Below, piece by piece: positions 43,277 through 51,765 of a stretch of DNA of 64,000 nucleotides. The position numbers and the translations under genes are program-made. Origin of the DNA: CAILDB01 sp049695975 (lineage in GTDB: Bacteria > Patescibacteriota > Minisyncoccia > Phycocordibacterales > GWA1-40-21); assembly GCA_049695975.1 (NCBI GenBank), contig JBAVTE010000012.1:73600-137599 (forward strand). The letters are read 5' to 3'. A model generated the notes under the pieces. That model saw nothing but the letters and a program-made list of their open reading frames with translations. It was not told the DNA's origin and searched no databases. The stretch's first letter is position 1; every line of letters begins with the position of its first letter.

Positions 43277-43311
43277 TCAAAATCCCGTATCGCAACACTA
43301 ATTGTTAATTT

Positions 43312-43986
43312 ATGAATCTTTTTATTTATGGTACTGGCACAAAAATAATTACTGATCTTGCTAAAAAAATCGGTTTTAATATCGTTAAAAAAAATCCTAG
43401 CCTGATAGCAAGCTTTGGTGGAGACGGAACTTTTATGCTTGCAGAAAAGGAATACCCTAACGTGCCGAAATTTTATTTGAAAAATAGTCGCGTGTGCAAA
43501 AAATGTTTTCAATTTTCTAATGAAGATGTTTTAAAAAAAGTATTAAGTAAAAAATATATAATAGAAGAATACATAAAAATTTCTGCAAAAGCGAAAGATA
43601 AAAATATTTGTGGTCTCAACGAAATTATCGTTCATAACAAAGATCCGAGGAGAGCTATCAGATATGAAATTTTTATAAATAATAAAAAAATTGGTGGAGA
43701 GATTATTGGCGATGGAGTAGTTGTGGCTAGTCCATATGGTTCGACAGGATATTATCGTGCGATTACGGCTAGTTATTTTGAAGTGGGAATAGGTGTAGCT
43801 TTCAATAATAGTACTGAGCAATCTGATCATATAGTAATAAAAGATAGTTCTAAAATTAAAATCAAGATCACTAGGGGTGTAGCAGTAGCATATGCAGATA
43901 ACCATAGTGATGAAATAGAATTGGAACGCGGAGATGAGATTTTTATTGAAAAATCTCTTGAAACAGCAAAAATAATAAAAATTTGA
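43312..43986 (+). CDS. nadK: NAD kinase
   Basis: 224 residues, short for the family. LIASFGGDGTFMLAEKEY contains the GGDGT phosphate-binding motif. ICGLNEIIVHNKDPRRAIRYEIFIN (NE/D motif) and GDGVVVASPYGSTGYYRAIT (substrate loop) complete the pattern of ATP-NAD kinases, which make NADP. Not in an evident operon; it follows the tRNA-Pro duplication. Confidence 0.9.
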   Translation: MNLFIYGTGTKIITDLAKKIGFNIVKKNPSLIASFGGDGTFMLAEKEYPNVPKFYLKNSRVCKKCFQFSNEDVLKKVLSKKYIIEEYIKISAKAKDKNICGLNEIIVHNKDPRRAIRYEIFINNKKIGGEIIGDGVVVASPYGSTGYYRAITASYFEVGIGVAFNNSTEQSDHIVIKDSSKIKIKITRGVAVAYADNHSDEIELERGDEIFIEKSLETAKIIKI

Positions 43987-44055
43987 ATTCGTGTTATTGC
44001 AATACTCATTGAGATTTTTTTGTAATAAAACTAATTTCTCAAATACTGAAAAAAT

Positions 44056-44355
44056 ATGAAAAAGTTTATTAAAAAAGTAGAAGATTTTGTATGTGAAAAA
44101 TGTGGTTTTTTTGTAAAAGGTAATGGCTATACAAACCATTGTCCAAAATGTCTTTGGTGTAAACATGTCGATGATAATCCTGGCGATCGAGTCTCGAGAT
44201 GTAAGGGTATGATGAAGCCGATTGATATTGAACAGAAAAATGGTGAGTTTCGTATCAAACACAAATGTCAAAGATGTGATTTTGAGAGAGTAAATAAAAT
44301 ACAAAAGGAAGATGATATGGATGAGGTTTTAAAATTATCTGTTTCTAAAAACTAG
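44056..44355 (+). CDS. RNHCP-domain zinc-binding protein
   Basis: 99 residues. CEKCGFFVKGNGYTNHCPKCLWCKHVDDNPGDR and KHKCQRCDFERVNKI carry the Cys pairs and the N-H-C-P motif of the RNHCP family. Two zinc sites are likely. Function unknown; the domain is frequent in CPR and Firmicutes. Confidence 0.88.
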   Translation: MKKFIKKVEDFVCEKCGFFVKGNGYTNHCPKCLWCKHVDDNPGDRVSRCKGMMKPIDIEQKNGEFRIKHKCQRCDFERVNKIQKEDDMDEVLKLSVSKN

Positions 44356-44433
44356 TCTTAATTAGCTTGTTAATCTTGTCCCTTTATTTTTACACTCTTT
44401 TATGTATAATATTAGAGTTCGTTTGATTTTTAC

Positions 44434-44504
44434 GCGGGATTAGTTTAGTGGTAAAACGACGGTTTTCCAAACCGTGGTCGGGAGTTCGATTCCCCCATCC
44501 CGCA
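44434..44504 (+). tRNA. tRNA-Gly (TCC)
   Basis: Acceptor GCGGGAT pairs ATCCCGC; anticodon stem ACGGT/ACCGT with loop TTTCCAA (TCC); T stem GGGAG/CCCCC region with TTCGATT loop. Discriminator A. A TATAAT box lies ~25 bp upstream. No inverted T-arm follows. Confidence 0.93.
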
Positions 44505-44576
44505 CAAAATAAAATGCTGTTCTTGTAAGTGGTTTTGTTATTGTGTGTTATAATTCTCTTGTATTAATAAAAGCAA

Positions 44577-45527
44577 ATGAATTATCTACTAGAACAACAG
44601 ATTAAAAAAATTTTTAATAATCAAACGCCGTCATCTCTTGAATGGGATATTTTTTTGCAGATTGTAAGTAATACATATGATAAATACGATAAAGATTGTG
44701 AACTTTCAGATGACGCATTTGATAACAAAAAAATAGAAGAGCTAAATCAGAATAGGCGACTTCTAATAAAAAAAGAAGAAGACTTGGTAATTGAAAATAA
44801 GCGTTTATTGGAAGTTGACAAAATAAAAACAGAATTTATTTCAGTGATTGCACATCAGTTAAGGACACCACTTAATGCTACCAAGTGGGTACTTTCTCTC
44901 CTTATTGACGAATATTCAAAAAATTTAACTTTAGAACAGCGTGATTTGGTAAAGAAAGGCTATGAAAGTAATGAACGTATGATTAATTTGGTAAACGATA
45001 TGTTGGAAGTAACGCGGATAGAATCTGGTAAAGTTCAGTATAGTCTCACTCTTGTGCATATAGAGGATATTATTAATAGCTTGCTCTCAGATTTTGTCGG
45101 GCTTGCTTTTATGCGTAAGATAAATATTTTTTTTGATAAACCGATAGATCAGTTGCCATATATTAATGTCGCTCCAGAAAAAATTCGTGGGGCAATTCAA
45201 AATTTAATTGAGAATGCATTGGTATACACTAAAAGCGGAGGAAGTGTTGTCGTAAGGGCTATGCTTGAAAACAATATGGTTAAAGTGTCTATTGAAGATA
45301 ATGGTATTGGCATTCCTGAAAAACAACAGGCAGATATTTTTAATAAGTTTTTTCGTGCTGATAATGCTGCTAAAATGCAAACAGATGGCTCAGGTTTAGG
45401 TCTTTTCATTTCTAAAGATATTATTGAAAAGCATGGAGGCCAAATTGGTTTTGAAAGCGTTGTTGATAAAGGAACTATATTCTATTTTACTCTTCCTATA
45501 GCTAAGCAAGATAATGCTAAAAGTTAG
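44577..45527 (+). CDS. Soluble sensor histidine kinase
   Basis: 316 residues without membrane helices. An N-terminal helical part (~1-85) precedes HisKA with FISVIAHQLRTPLNATKWVL (phospho-His). The ATPase domain has AIQNLIENALVYTKSGGSV (N box), IEDNGIGIPEKQQADIF (G1) and TDGSGLGLFISKDIIEKHGG (G2). The paired response regulator follows 54 bp later. The input is probably cytoplasmic; no PAS or GAF domain is evident. Confidence 0.92.
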   Translation: MNYLLEQQIKKIFNNQTPSSLEWDIFLQIVSNTYDKYDKDCELSDDAFDNKKIEELNQNRRLLIKKEEDLVIENKRLLEVDKIKTEFISVIAHQLRTPLNATKWVLSLLIDEYSKNLTLEQRDLVKKGYESNERMINLVNDMLEVTRIESGKVQYSLTLVHIEDIINSLLSDFVGLAFMRKINIFFDKPIDQLPYINVAPEKIRGAIQNLIENALVYTKSGGSVVVRAMLENNMVKVSIEDNGIGIPEKQQADIFNKFFRADNAAKMQTDGSGLGLFISKDIIEKHGGQIGFESVVDKGTIFYFTLPIAKQDNAKS

Positions 45528-45581
45528 TCTTGTGGGGATGATTTTTTATAGTATAATGATGTTAATAGTTTATATTTAAAA

Positions 45582-46019
45582 ATGGATATCAATATTAATA
45601 AAGAAGAAATTTCTATTGAGGAAAATAGAAAAAAACAAAATATTAAAATATTAGTTGTTGAAGATGATGTTTTTCTGACATCACTATTAACTGGACGGTT
45701 GGACAAAGAAGGATATAAAATTTCTTGTGTGAATGATGGAGTGAAAGCTTTGAAATTTCTTGAAAGTGAAATTCCCGATATAGTTTTTTTGGATATTATT
45801 ATGCCAGAAATGAATGGTTTTGAGACATTAAAGAAAATAAGGGCTGATTCGCGTTATAAAAATGTATCAATTATTATTTTTTCTAATCTTAGTCAGGAAT
45901 ATGAGATAGAAGAGGGGAAGAAGCTAGGCGCAGATGAATTCTTAATTAAATCTAACTTTACTTTAAAGGAGGTAGTAAATAAAATTAATGAACTTTTGCA
46001 TCAGAAAGGTAAAATATAA
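45582..46019 (+). CDS. Single-domain response regulator
   Basis: 145 residues: a receiver domain only, after a ~20-residue charged extension. ILVVEDDVFLTSLLTGRL (acidic pocket), DIVFLDIIMPEMNGFETL (phospho-Asp), IIFSNLSQ (conserved Ser/Thr) and ADEFLIKSNFT (Lys). No output domain, so it probably works by protein contact. TATAAT lies upstream at about 45552. Confidence 0.93.
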   Translation: MDININKEEISIEENRKKQNIKILVVEDDVFLTSLLTGRLDKEGYKISCVNDGVKALKFLESEIPDIVFLDIIMPEMNGFETLKKIRADSRYKNVSIIIFSNLSQEYEIEEGKKLGADEFLIKSNFTLKEVVNKINELLHQKGKI

Positions 46020-46020
46020 G

Positions 46021-46086
46021 AAAAAAAGAATCGGGGTGTTTAAATTTTAAGGTTCTTAAAATTTAAACACCCCGATTCTTTTTTTA
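46021..46086. terminator. Bidirectional terminator, response regulator / HU
   Basis: A7-GAATCGGGGTGTTTAAATTT with its complement and T7. The stem is about 30 bp with a GTT loop, serving both convergent genes. Confidence 0.92.
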
Positions 46087-46093
46087 GTAATTA

Positions 46094-46366
46094 CTATCGA
46101 ACTGCCTCTTTCAAGGCCTTTGCTGCTCTAAATTTTGGAACTTTCATAGCTGGAACGGAGATTGATTCTCCTGTTCTTGGGTTTCTGGCTTGTCTGGCGG
46201 CTCTCTGTTTGACAGAGAAGATACCGAGACCTGCAATAGAAACATCTTCGCCTTTCTTTAAACCACCGACAATTGTATCAATAACTATATCCACGACTTG
46301 CTCTGACTGAACTTTTGTTCCATTAAGCAATTTATTTACTGCCTCTGCAATTGATTGTTTATTCAT
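46094..46366 (-). CDS. hup: HU family DNA-binding protein
   Basis: 90 residues from the ATG at 46366. MNKQSIAEAVNKLLNG at the start, then GLGIFSVKQRAARQARNPRTGESISVPAMKVPKFRAAKAL. This is the canonical HU arm (xRxARNPRTGE) and C terminus (PxFxAxKxLK). It bends and compacts DNA. The open frame continues into the leader as MPIHNTLISNG, but the leader is a shared noncoding element and HU homology starts at MNKQ. Confidence 0.96.
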   Translation of the reverse strand: MNKQSIAEAVNKLLNGTKVQSEQVVDIVIDTIVGGLKKGEDVSIAGLGIFSVKQRAARQARNPRTGESISVPAMKVPKFRAAKALKEAVR

Positions 46367-46487
46367 CCCGTTAGAGATTAAAGTGTTATGAATTGGCACT
46401 TAATCTGGTTAAAAAATAAATCCTGTTAAATCTCGAGAAGTTGTATTCTCTTCGGAAACAATCTGATCGTTTCCTATCTCTAACGGG
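46367..46487 (-). promoter_or_regulatory. Structured switching leader of HU
   Basis: Minus strand: P1 CCCGTTAGAGAT (46476-46487) pairs ATCTCTAACGGG (46367-46378), which touches the HU ATG. P2 is GGAAAC..GTTTCC, P3 is GAGAA..TTCTC. The conserved TTTAACAGGATTTAT and AGATTAAGTGCCAATTCATA segments then lead to CACTTTAATCT. P2 and P3 differ in sequence from pnp but keep their pairing. Confidence 0.75.
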
Positions 46488-46508
46488 ATTCATACTATTA
46501 AATAACTT

Positions 46509-46537
46509 ACTATAATCGACCATTTTATAATCTTCAA
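46509..46537 (-). promoter_or_regulatory. HU promoter
   Basis: TTGAAG (46532-46537), a 17-bp spacer and TATAGT (46509-46514) on the minus strand. Transcription would start ~15 nt before P1 of the leader, so the whole element is in the mRNA. Confidence 0.6.
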
Positions 46538-46744
46538 AAAAATATTTTTGAAGACAACTGACCTAGAAGTATTATATTACAAGGGTATTTTGGTGCAATA
46601 GGGGAAGTTTATAACCTGTTTATTGTCTGAGTGTTGTAAAATAAGGGTATTTTCGACATTGAAAATATGGCTTAAAATAAGGATATATTTAATCTCAAAT
46701 AAAGGTATTGATTAATATAATTAGACGTGTAATAGTTTGGGTAT
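46538..46744. other. AT-rich spacer with short repeats
   Basis: AAGGGTATTTT occurs at 46581-46591 and 46643-46653, with looser copies (AAGGATAT, AAAGGTATT) after them. No gene or further structure seen. Confidence 0.4.
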
Positions 46745-46785
46745 GAAAAACCGACAGTTTCGTCTGGCGAAACTGTCGGTTTTCT
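46745..46785 (-). terminator. rny terminator
   Basis: AAAACCGACAGTTTCG, loop TCTGG, CGAAACTGTCGGTTTT, lying just after the rny stop on the minus strand. Confidence 0.85.
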
Positions 46786-46795
46786 TTCTTTTTTA

Positions 46796-48325
46796 TTATC
46801 TAGCGTATTCTATCACCCTTGCTTCTCTTATGAGAGTAACTTTTATTTCACCCGGATATTTGAGCTCATTTTCTACTTTGTCGGCGATGTCTCGGGCGAG
46901 TTTAAGAGCGTCAAAATCAGAGATTTCTTCTGGTCTCACAAACACTCTGATTTCTCTACCAGCTTGCAATGCGTATGATTTTTCCACACCCTTGAACGAA
47001 TTGGCGATTGCTTCAAGCTCTTCAAGTCTTTTAATATAATTTTCTATACTATCGCTTCTTGCTCCTGGTCTTCCACCAGAAATTGCATCAGCAACTTGTA
47101 CGATTACTGCCTCTGGACTTTCATAGGGGTATTCTTCATGGTGCGATTGCATAGCTTTTATGATTTCTTCATTTGCTCCAAATTTTTGAAGAATTCTTTT
47201 CCCTATTTCTACATGAGTACCAACCACTTCGTGGTCTACTGCTTTACCTATATCGTGTACAAGTGCTGCTGCTTTTGCTATAGCAACATTTGCACCTACT
47301 TCTGTAGCTATCATTCCTGAAATGTGGGACATCTCTATGGAGTGTTGCAAAACATTTTGTCCGTAACTTGTTCTGAAGTATAATCTTCCTAGAATTAAAA
47401 TAATCCTAGGATCAAGGTTAATCACTCCACATTCATATGCAGCTTGTTCACCTTTTTCTTTAATAATCTTATTTATATCTTGCTGAGCTTTTTCTACAAT
47501 TTTTTCTATCTTAGCTGGTTGAATTCTACCATCTAGGAGTAGGTTTTCAAGTGCTACTCTTGCGACCTGTCTTCGGATAGGATCAAAGGATGAAATAGTG
47601 ATAACTCCAGGATTGTCATCTACAATGACCTCTACGCCCGTGACTCTTTCAAAAGCTTTGATATTTTTACCTTCTTTTCCGATAATTTTACCTTTCATGT
47701 CATCTGAAGGAATACTGACTATGGTGGACATAATATCTGGTGCAACGGAAGAGGAAAGTCTCTGAATGGAAGTGATGAGGATTTCTTTTGCTCTGTGGTC
47801 GAGTCTTTCTTCTCCATTTTCATTGAGCTTCTTCATCCTTGTCATAATGTCTTCTTCAAACTTTTTCTCTGCAATGACAATGACTTTTTCTTTGGCTTCT
47901 TCTAGAGTAAGTTTTGCGATTTTTTGGAGTTCTTCACCTTTTTCTATCTCCATTTTGTCAACTCTTTCCTTTATTTCTTTTATTTCAATGACTTTTTGTT
48001 TGAGATTTTCAACTTCGCTGTCGATATCTCCTTGTCTTTGATCAAGAAGTGTTTCTTTTTTTATTAATCTCTCTTCTGTTTGTAATAATTTGTCTTCTTT
48101 TTCTTTTGCGTCTTTTTTTGCTTCTTTTATAATATCTACAGATTTTGACTCAGCTTCTAAGATGATTTTTTTAGCCCCTTCTTCTGCTTTTACCATCAAG
48201 CTTCGGACTTCAAGTTCAACAGAACCCTTTTTTCCTAAAGATATGACTATACGTAAAAAATATCCAATCGCAATACCCAAAAGGCCTGCGACAGATACTA
48301 ACAGGAATACTATTTTTAATGACAT
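46796..48325 (-). CDS. rny: Ribonuclease Y
   Basis: 509 residues. An N-terminal membrane anchor (VFLLVSVAGLLGIAIGYFL) precedes a long coiled coil (~35-190). Then come a KH domain (MKGKIIGKEGKNIKAFERVTGVEVIVDD) and an HD domain (KAAALVHDIGKAVDHEVVGTH). It is the membrane-bound endonuclease that starts mRNA decay in bacteria lacking RNase E. With pnp and the NYN protein it makes an RNA-decay cluster in this part of the window. Confidence 0.97.
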   Translation of the reverse strand: MSLKIVFLLVSVAGLLGIAIGYFLRIVISLGKKGSVELEVRSLMVKAEEGAKKIILEAESKSVDIIKEAKKDAKEKEDKLLQTEERLIKKETLLDQRQGDIDSEVENLKQKVIEIKEIKERVDKMEIEKGEELQKIAKLTLEEAKEKVIVIAEKKFEEDIMTRMKKLNENGEERLDHRAKEILITSIQRLSSSVAPDIMSTIVSIPSDDMKGKIIGKEGKNIKAFERVTGVEVIVDDNPGVITISSFDPIRRQVARVALENLLLDGRIQPAKIEKIVEKAQQDINKIIKEKGEQAAYECGVINLDPRIILILGRLYFRTSYGQNVLQHSIEMSHISGMIATEVGANVAIAKAAALVHDIGKAVDHEVVGTHVEIGKRILQKFGANEEIIKAMQSHHEEYPYESPEAVIVQVADAISGGRPGARSDSIENYIKRLEELEAIANSFKGVEKSYALQAGREIRVFVRPEEISDFDALKLARDIADKVENELKYPGEIKVTLIREARVIEYAR

Positions 48326-48647
48326 AATGCTAAAAGATTTCGCTTTAGCTTATTCCGAAAAGTGAGGAACAAAGTGAGAAATCCCTATCTATCATTTTGT
48401 CCGAACGAAGACGAAATATAAAGGTTGAATACCCTGGGGTAGAAACCGCTTTTATTTCAACTGGTCCTATGTTTGTTTTTGAGTTCTAGGTTTTGGAAAC
48501 ATACTTCTTTTGTGGAAATTCTGCAATAAACGAAATCTATAAATTAAAATTGATAACAGATTAATAGTATCTTATTTTTAGGTAAATGTCTACCGAAATA
48601 TAGTAAAAGTTGAAATATGCTTTATCCTATGGTATATGTAACGTATT
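48326..48647. other. Spacer between divergent rny and thrH
   Basis: No ORF or RNA gene recognised. AT-rich, with a possible -10 (TATCCT or TATGGT) just before thrH. Nothing else seen. Confidence 0.4.
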
Positions 48648-49253
48648 ATGAAAATTATTTGTATGGATCTTGAAGGGGTGTTGATACCGGAGTTCTGGGA
48701 GGAGTTTGCGATTGTTACTGGAATAAAAGAGTTTGCTTTGACTACTAGAGATATATCGGACTATAAAACTCTTATGGAGATGAGAATTGATCTTTTAGAA
48801 AAAAATAAATATAACATACAAAAAATAAAAGAAGTTGTTTCAAAAATGAAGCCGTTTCCGGGCGCTCCTGAATTTATAAAATGGATAAGAGAAACTGGGG
48901 AGGCACAGCCTATCATACTTACAGGAAGTTTCTACGACTATATAATGCCCCTTATCGGAAAACTTGGATTTCCTCTTACTTTTGCAAATAAGCTAGAAAT
49001 AAATAAAAAGGGCGAGGTAGTGGGGTATAAACTCAGAGAAAAAGACGGCAAAATAGAAATGGTACAGCGGTTGCAACAGGCAGGATATTTTGTCATAGCG
49101 ATAGGGGACAGTTTTAATGATTTAAAAATGCTAAAGGGTGCCGATAAGGGAATACTTTTCAGGGCATCGCCCAAACTTCTTGAACAAGAAAAAGACATTG
49201 AAGTGACGAATTCTTATGAGGAATTAATGAAGATTATTACAAAGATACTTTAG
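48648..49253 (+). CDS. thrH: ThrH-type HAD phosphatase (phosphoserine phosphatase / phosphotransferase)
   Basis: 201 residues. MKIICMDLEGVLIPEFWEEFA (HAD motif I with DLEGVL), TTRDISDYKTLMEMRI, ILTGSFYDYIMPLIGKLGFP (motif II), NKLEINKKGEVVGYKLREKDGK and AIGDSFNDLKML (motif III) follow the ThrH sequence closely. ThrH has phosphoserine phosphatase and phosphoserine:homoserine phosphotransferase activity in Pseudomonas. No amino-acid pathway genes are near, so its physiological substrate here is unclear. Confidence 0.85.
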   Translation: MKIICMDLEGVLIPEFWEEFAIVTGIKEFALTTRDISDYKTLMEMRIDLLEKNKYNIQKIKEVVSKMKPFPGAPEFIKWIRETGEAQPIILTGSFYDYIMPLIGKLGFPLTFANKLEINKKGEVVGYKLREKDGKIEMVQRLQQAGYFVIAIGDSFNDLKMLKGADKGILFRASPKLLEQEKDIEVTNSYEELMKIITKIL

Positions 49254-49257
49254 TGAA

Positions 49258-49398
49258 AAAAAAGACCGAGAAAACTTATAACAAAACGCTTTTGTCCGTC
49301 ACGAAAATTTTTTACTAAAAATCTTCTCTGTCCGTCGCCAGTCGCAACTTCCAAGGACGTTCGAAAGCGTTTTGTTATAAGTTTTCTCGGTCTTTTTT
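49258..49398. terminator. Bidirectional terminator carrying the loop core (copy 5)
   Basis: A ~35-bp perfect stem (49258-49292 with 49364-49398, GACCGAGAAAACTTATAACA and complement) lies between the convergent thrH and clpP genes. The loop carries the core in reverse orientation: CACGAAAATTTTTTACTAAA, then CTGTCCGTCGCCAGTCGCAA and CTTCCAAGGACGTTCG. Confidence 0.88.
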
Positions 49399-49969
49399 AA
49401 ATCACCTTATCAATAATTCCGTATTTTTTGGCTTCTTCGGCGGACATATAGTAGTCGCGGTCGGCGTCTTTTTCTATTTGGGCTACGGGCTTCCCGGTAT
49501 TATCTGCCATTATTTTGTTTAATTTGGCTTTTAATTTTACAATTTGTTTTGCAGTGATTTCAATATCGGTGGCTTGTCCTTGTGCACCACCCATTGGCTG
49601 GTGGATCATTATTTCAGAGTTTGGTAGAGAAAATCTCTTTCCTTTTTTACCAGCTGAGAGTAAAAGTGCTGCTGCTGATGCTGCCATACCTACGCAAACA
49701 GTAGAAACATCATTTTTTACATGGTGCATTGTGTCTAGAATTGCAAGAGCTGCGGAAACTGATCCCCCAGGAGAATTTATATAAAGCTGAATATCTTTTT
49801 TGGAATTTTCAAATTGCAAGAAGAGAAGCTGTGCAATTACAATATTTGCAGTTTCATCATCTATTGGACCACCGAGAAAAATAATATTTTCTTTTAGAAG
49901 CCTCGAATAAATATCAAAAGCTCTTTCGCCAAACTGACTTTTTTCTATGACTGTGGGTATTAAATTCAT
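49397..49969 (-). CDS. clpP: ATP-dependent Clp protease proteolytic subunit
   Basis: 190 residues from the ATG at 49969; the frame is open further upstream without homology. MNLIPTVIEKSQFGERAFDIYSRLL is a classic ClpP start. The catalytic triad is visible: Ser in CVGMAASAAALLLS, His in NSEIMIHQPMGG, Asp in EKDADRDYYMS. It forms the barrel protease working with ClpX or ClpA-type unfoldases, not seen here. Confidence 0.97.
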   Translation of the reverse strand: MNLIPTVIEKSQFGERAFDIYSRLLKENIIFLGGPIDDETANIVIAQLLFLQFENSKKDIQLYINSPGGSVSAALAILDTMHHVKNDVSTVCVGMAASAAALLLSAGKKGKRFSLPNSEIMIHQPMGGAQGQATDIEITAKQIVKLKAKLNKIMADNTGKPVAQIEKDADRDYYMSAEEAKKYGIIDKVI

Positions 49970-50030
49970 ACTTATAGAATATAACAATGTTATATTAAAA
50001 TCAAATTTTCGTAATTCAAAGTTAAATGAA

Positions 50031-50068
50031 AAGGCGCTCTTGTGTTTGAAACACAAGAGCGCCTTGAT
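50031..50068. terminator. Bidirectional hairpin between clpP leader and protease gene
   Basis: AAGGCGCTCTTGTGTTT-GA-AACACAAGAGCGCCTT. It lies just after the stop of the trypsin-like protease on the minus strand, upstream of clpP. Confidence 0.85.
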
Positions 50069-50074
50069 TTGACT

Positions 50075-50845
50075 TCAATGACTTTTATTTGGAATAGGGC
50101 CGTAGAGCATTGAAAGCTCGTTGGTCGTTCCAAACATATTTGTGAAAGGTTGGGGATATCCATCCATATTTCCTGAATAATTCGAACAAAGGACATACAG
50201 ATTTTCTTCCTGGTCTATGAAACCAGTTCCACTTTCACCGCAAATCGAGGTGTACTCGATCACGAACATCTTTACTGACTTGTTATTACTGAGGACGATC
50301 ATTCCAACTACTGGAAAAGTTTTTCCAGTGATTAGGGAAGTAAGTCTTTTTCCTAATTGATCTCGGCTGTAGCTTATTACTGACATTTTGTTAGTCAACA
50401 AATTTTCCGAGAAGCAGTCTATTACTTTTAAACTACCGCATCTTAGGATAGTGACATCCGGCCCTTTGTTTTTCTGACGAACAATATCAGAACCATTTTT
50501 TAGAACCCTCTCAATCGGGAAAGTCCAGAATGGTTCATAAGGGCGAAGTGGGCGATATACAAAAACTTGCTTGCCCATTGTCTTATCAAAAAGATGCTCA
50601 GCTGTAACTATATTATTCTGACCATTTTCGACATAAAGTGAGCCAGTTCCAGCTAGCGAACCGGTTTTTCCAAAATCTAAAGAACGGTAGATGAATACGG
50701 GTGAGTATTTGCAACCCACAGCGTTTGTCGTAATCCTGCTCTGAATGATTTTTTCATTAATGGCATAATTGATAGGTTCGCTCTTTTCAGCAAACAAATT
50801 TCCGGCTATTGTTGATAGCCCAATCGCAATAAGAATAATCCTCAT
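50075..50845 (-). CDS. Secreted trypsin-like serine protease domain protein
   Basis: 256 residues. A signal peptide (MRIILIAIGLSTIAGNLFA) precedes a chymotrypsin-like core: His in NIVTAEHLFD, Asp in KGPDVTILRCG and Ser in ICGESGTGFID. Spacing fits the S1 family. Several Cys could form disulfides. It is the one gene here with a textbook Shine-Dalgarno (AAGGAG seven bases before the ATG). That contrasts with its neighbours and hints at acquisition from another bacterium. Substrate unknown. Confidence 0.7.
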   Translation of the reverse strand: MRIILIAIGLSTIAGNLFAEKSEPINYAINEKIIQSRITTNAVGCKYSPVFIYRSLDFGKTGSLAGTGSLYVENGQNNIVTAEHLFDKTMGKQVFVYRPLRPYEPFWTFPIERVLKNGSDIVRQKNKGPDVTILRCGSLKVIDCFSENLLTNKMSVISYSRDQLGKRLTSLITGKTFPVVGMIVLSNNKSVKMFVIEYTSICGESGTGFIDQEENLYVLCSNYSGNMDGYPQPFTNMFGTTNELSMLYGPIPNKSH

Positions 50846-51050
50846 TATAATCTCCTTTTTGTTATTTAAAAAATCTATCTTTAGATATTAAAACATAAAA
50901 TTAAATATAAATCAACCATATTCTCAAAACTTGAATATTTCTAGCATTTTTGTGCTATACTTTTTTCATTCCAGCGAGCGAGGAGCATGTATGAGTGTAT
51001 TCACTCATATAGTGTCCGAGTGAAGAAGGAACATAAGAATATTAACTTTT

Positions 51051-51761
51051 ATGAAACTACAGAGGTTTTTTGTGAAGGAAAATTTAAGTGATTTGCAGAT
51101 TAATGATGATTTTTCTGTTACCGATGAAGAACTTTCAAATCAACTTCGTAGAGTTTTTCGGTTTCGTGGAGGGGAAGTGCTAGAGCTTTTTGACGGAAGT
51201 GATTTTGATTTTGATTCAGAAGTTTTGAGTTTTGAAAAAGATAAAGTGAATTTTAAACTTATTTCAAAAAATAAAAATGAAAATATTTCGAAAGTTGAAC
51301 TGCATTTATTTCAATCAATTATAAAAAAAGATAATTTTGAGTGGATAATAGAGAAGTGTACAGAACTTGGGGTGCATGCATTTCACCCAGTTATTTCTGA
51401 AAGGAGTGAAAAAAAAGATTTGAATTTGCAAAGATTAAACAAAATTGCAAAAGAAGCTAGTGAACAATCGGGAAGAAGGGAAGTACCGGAAATTTTTGCG
51501 CCGGCCAAACTTTTTGATGCAATCAAAAGCTTTGATGGTACACTTTTGTCTTTTGACCTAAATGCTCCAAGTGTCGGCACAAAAATTTCCGGTCTCAAAA
51601 ATCTCAAAAAAATCGCCATATTTATTGGTCCTGAAGGCGGTTGGACTGAAAGAGATCTGCGAGTTTTGAAAGATGCTGGAGGTGAAATTGTTTCTCTCGG
51701 TAAACAAGTTTTGCGTGCAGAAACAGCATCTATTGTCGCATCTACTTTCTTTTTAATTTAA
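51051..51761 (+). CDS. rsmE: 16S rRNA m3U1498 methyltransferase
   Basis: 236 residues. MKLQRFFVKENL and QLRRVFRFRGGEVLELFDG form the PUA-like N-terminal part. ELHLFQSIIKKDNFEWIIEKCTELGVHAFHPV, AIFIGPEGGWTERDL and LGKQVLRAETASIVA are the SPOUT knot motifs of RsmE. The leader contains TATGAGTG-TATT-CACTCATA (around 50988-51007) of unknown role. The holA-like gene follows after four bases. Confidence 0.95.
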   Translation: MKLQRFFVKENLSDLQINDDFSVTDEELSNQLRRVFRFRGGEVLELFDGSDFDFDSEVLSFEKDKVNFKLISKNKNENISKVELHLFQSIIKKDNFEWIIEKCTELGVHAFHPVISERSEKKDLNLQRLNKIAKEASEQSGRREVPEIFAPAKLFDAIKSFDGTLLSFDLNAPSVGTKISGLKNLKKIAIFIGPEGGWTERDLRVLKDAGGEIVSLGKQVLRAETASIVASTFFLI

Positions 51762-51765
51762 TAAT

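Noticed and set aside
49258..49398. Loop-core hairpins as integron attC sites
   Set aside because: No integron integrase or cassette array. The stems are gene-end terminators with unrelated arms, and the GTTRRRY/RYYYAAC core-site pair is not evident.
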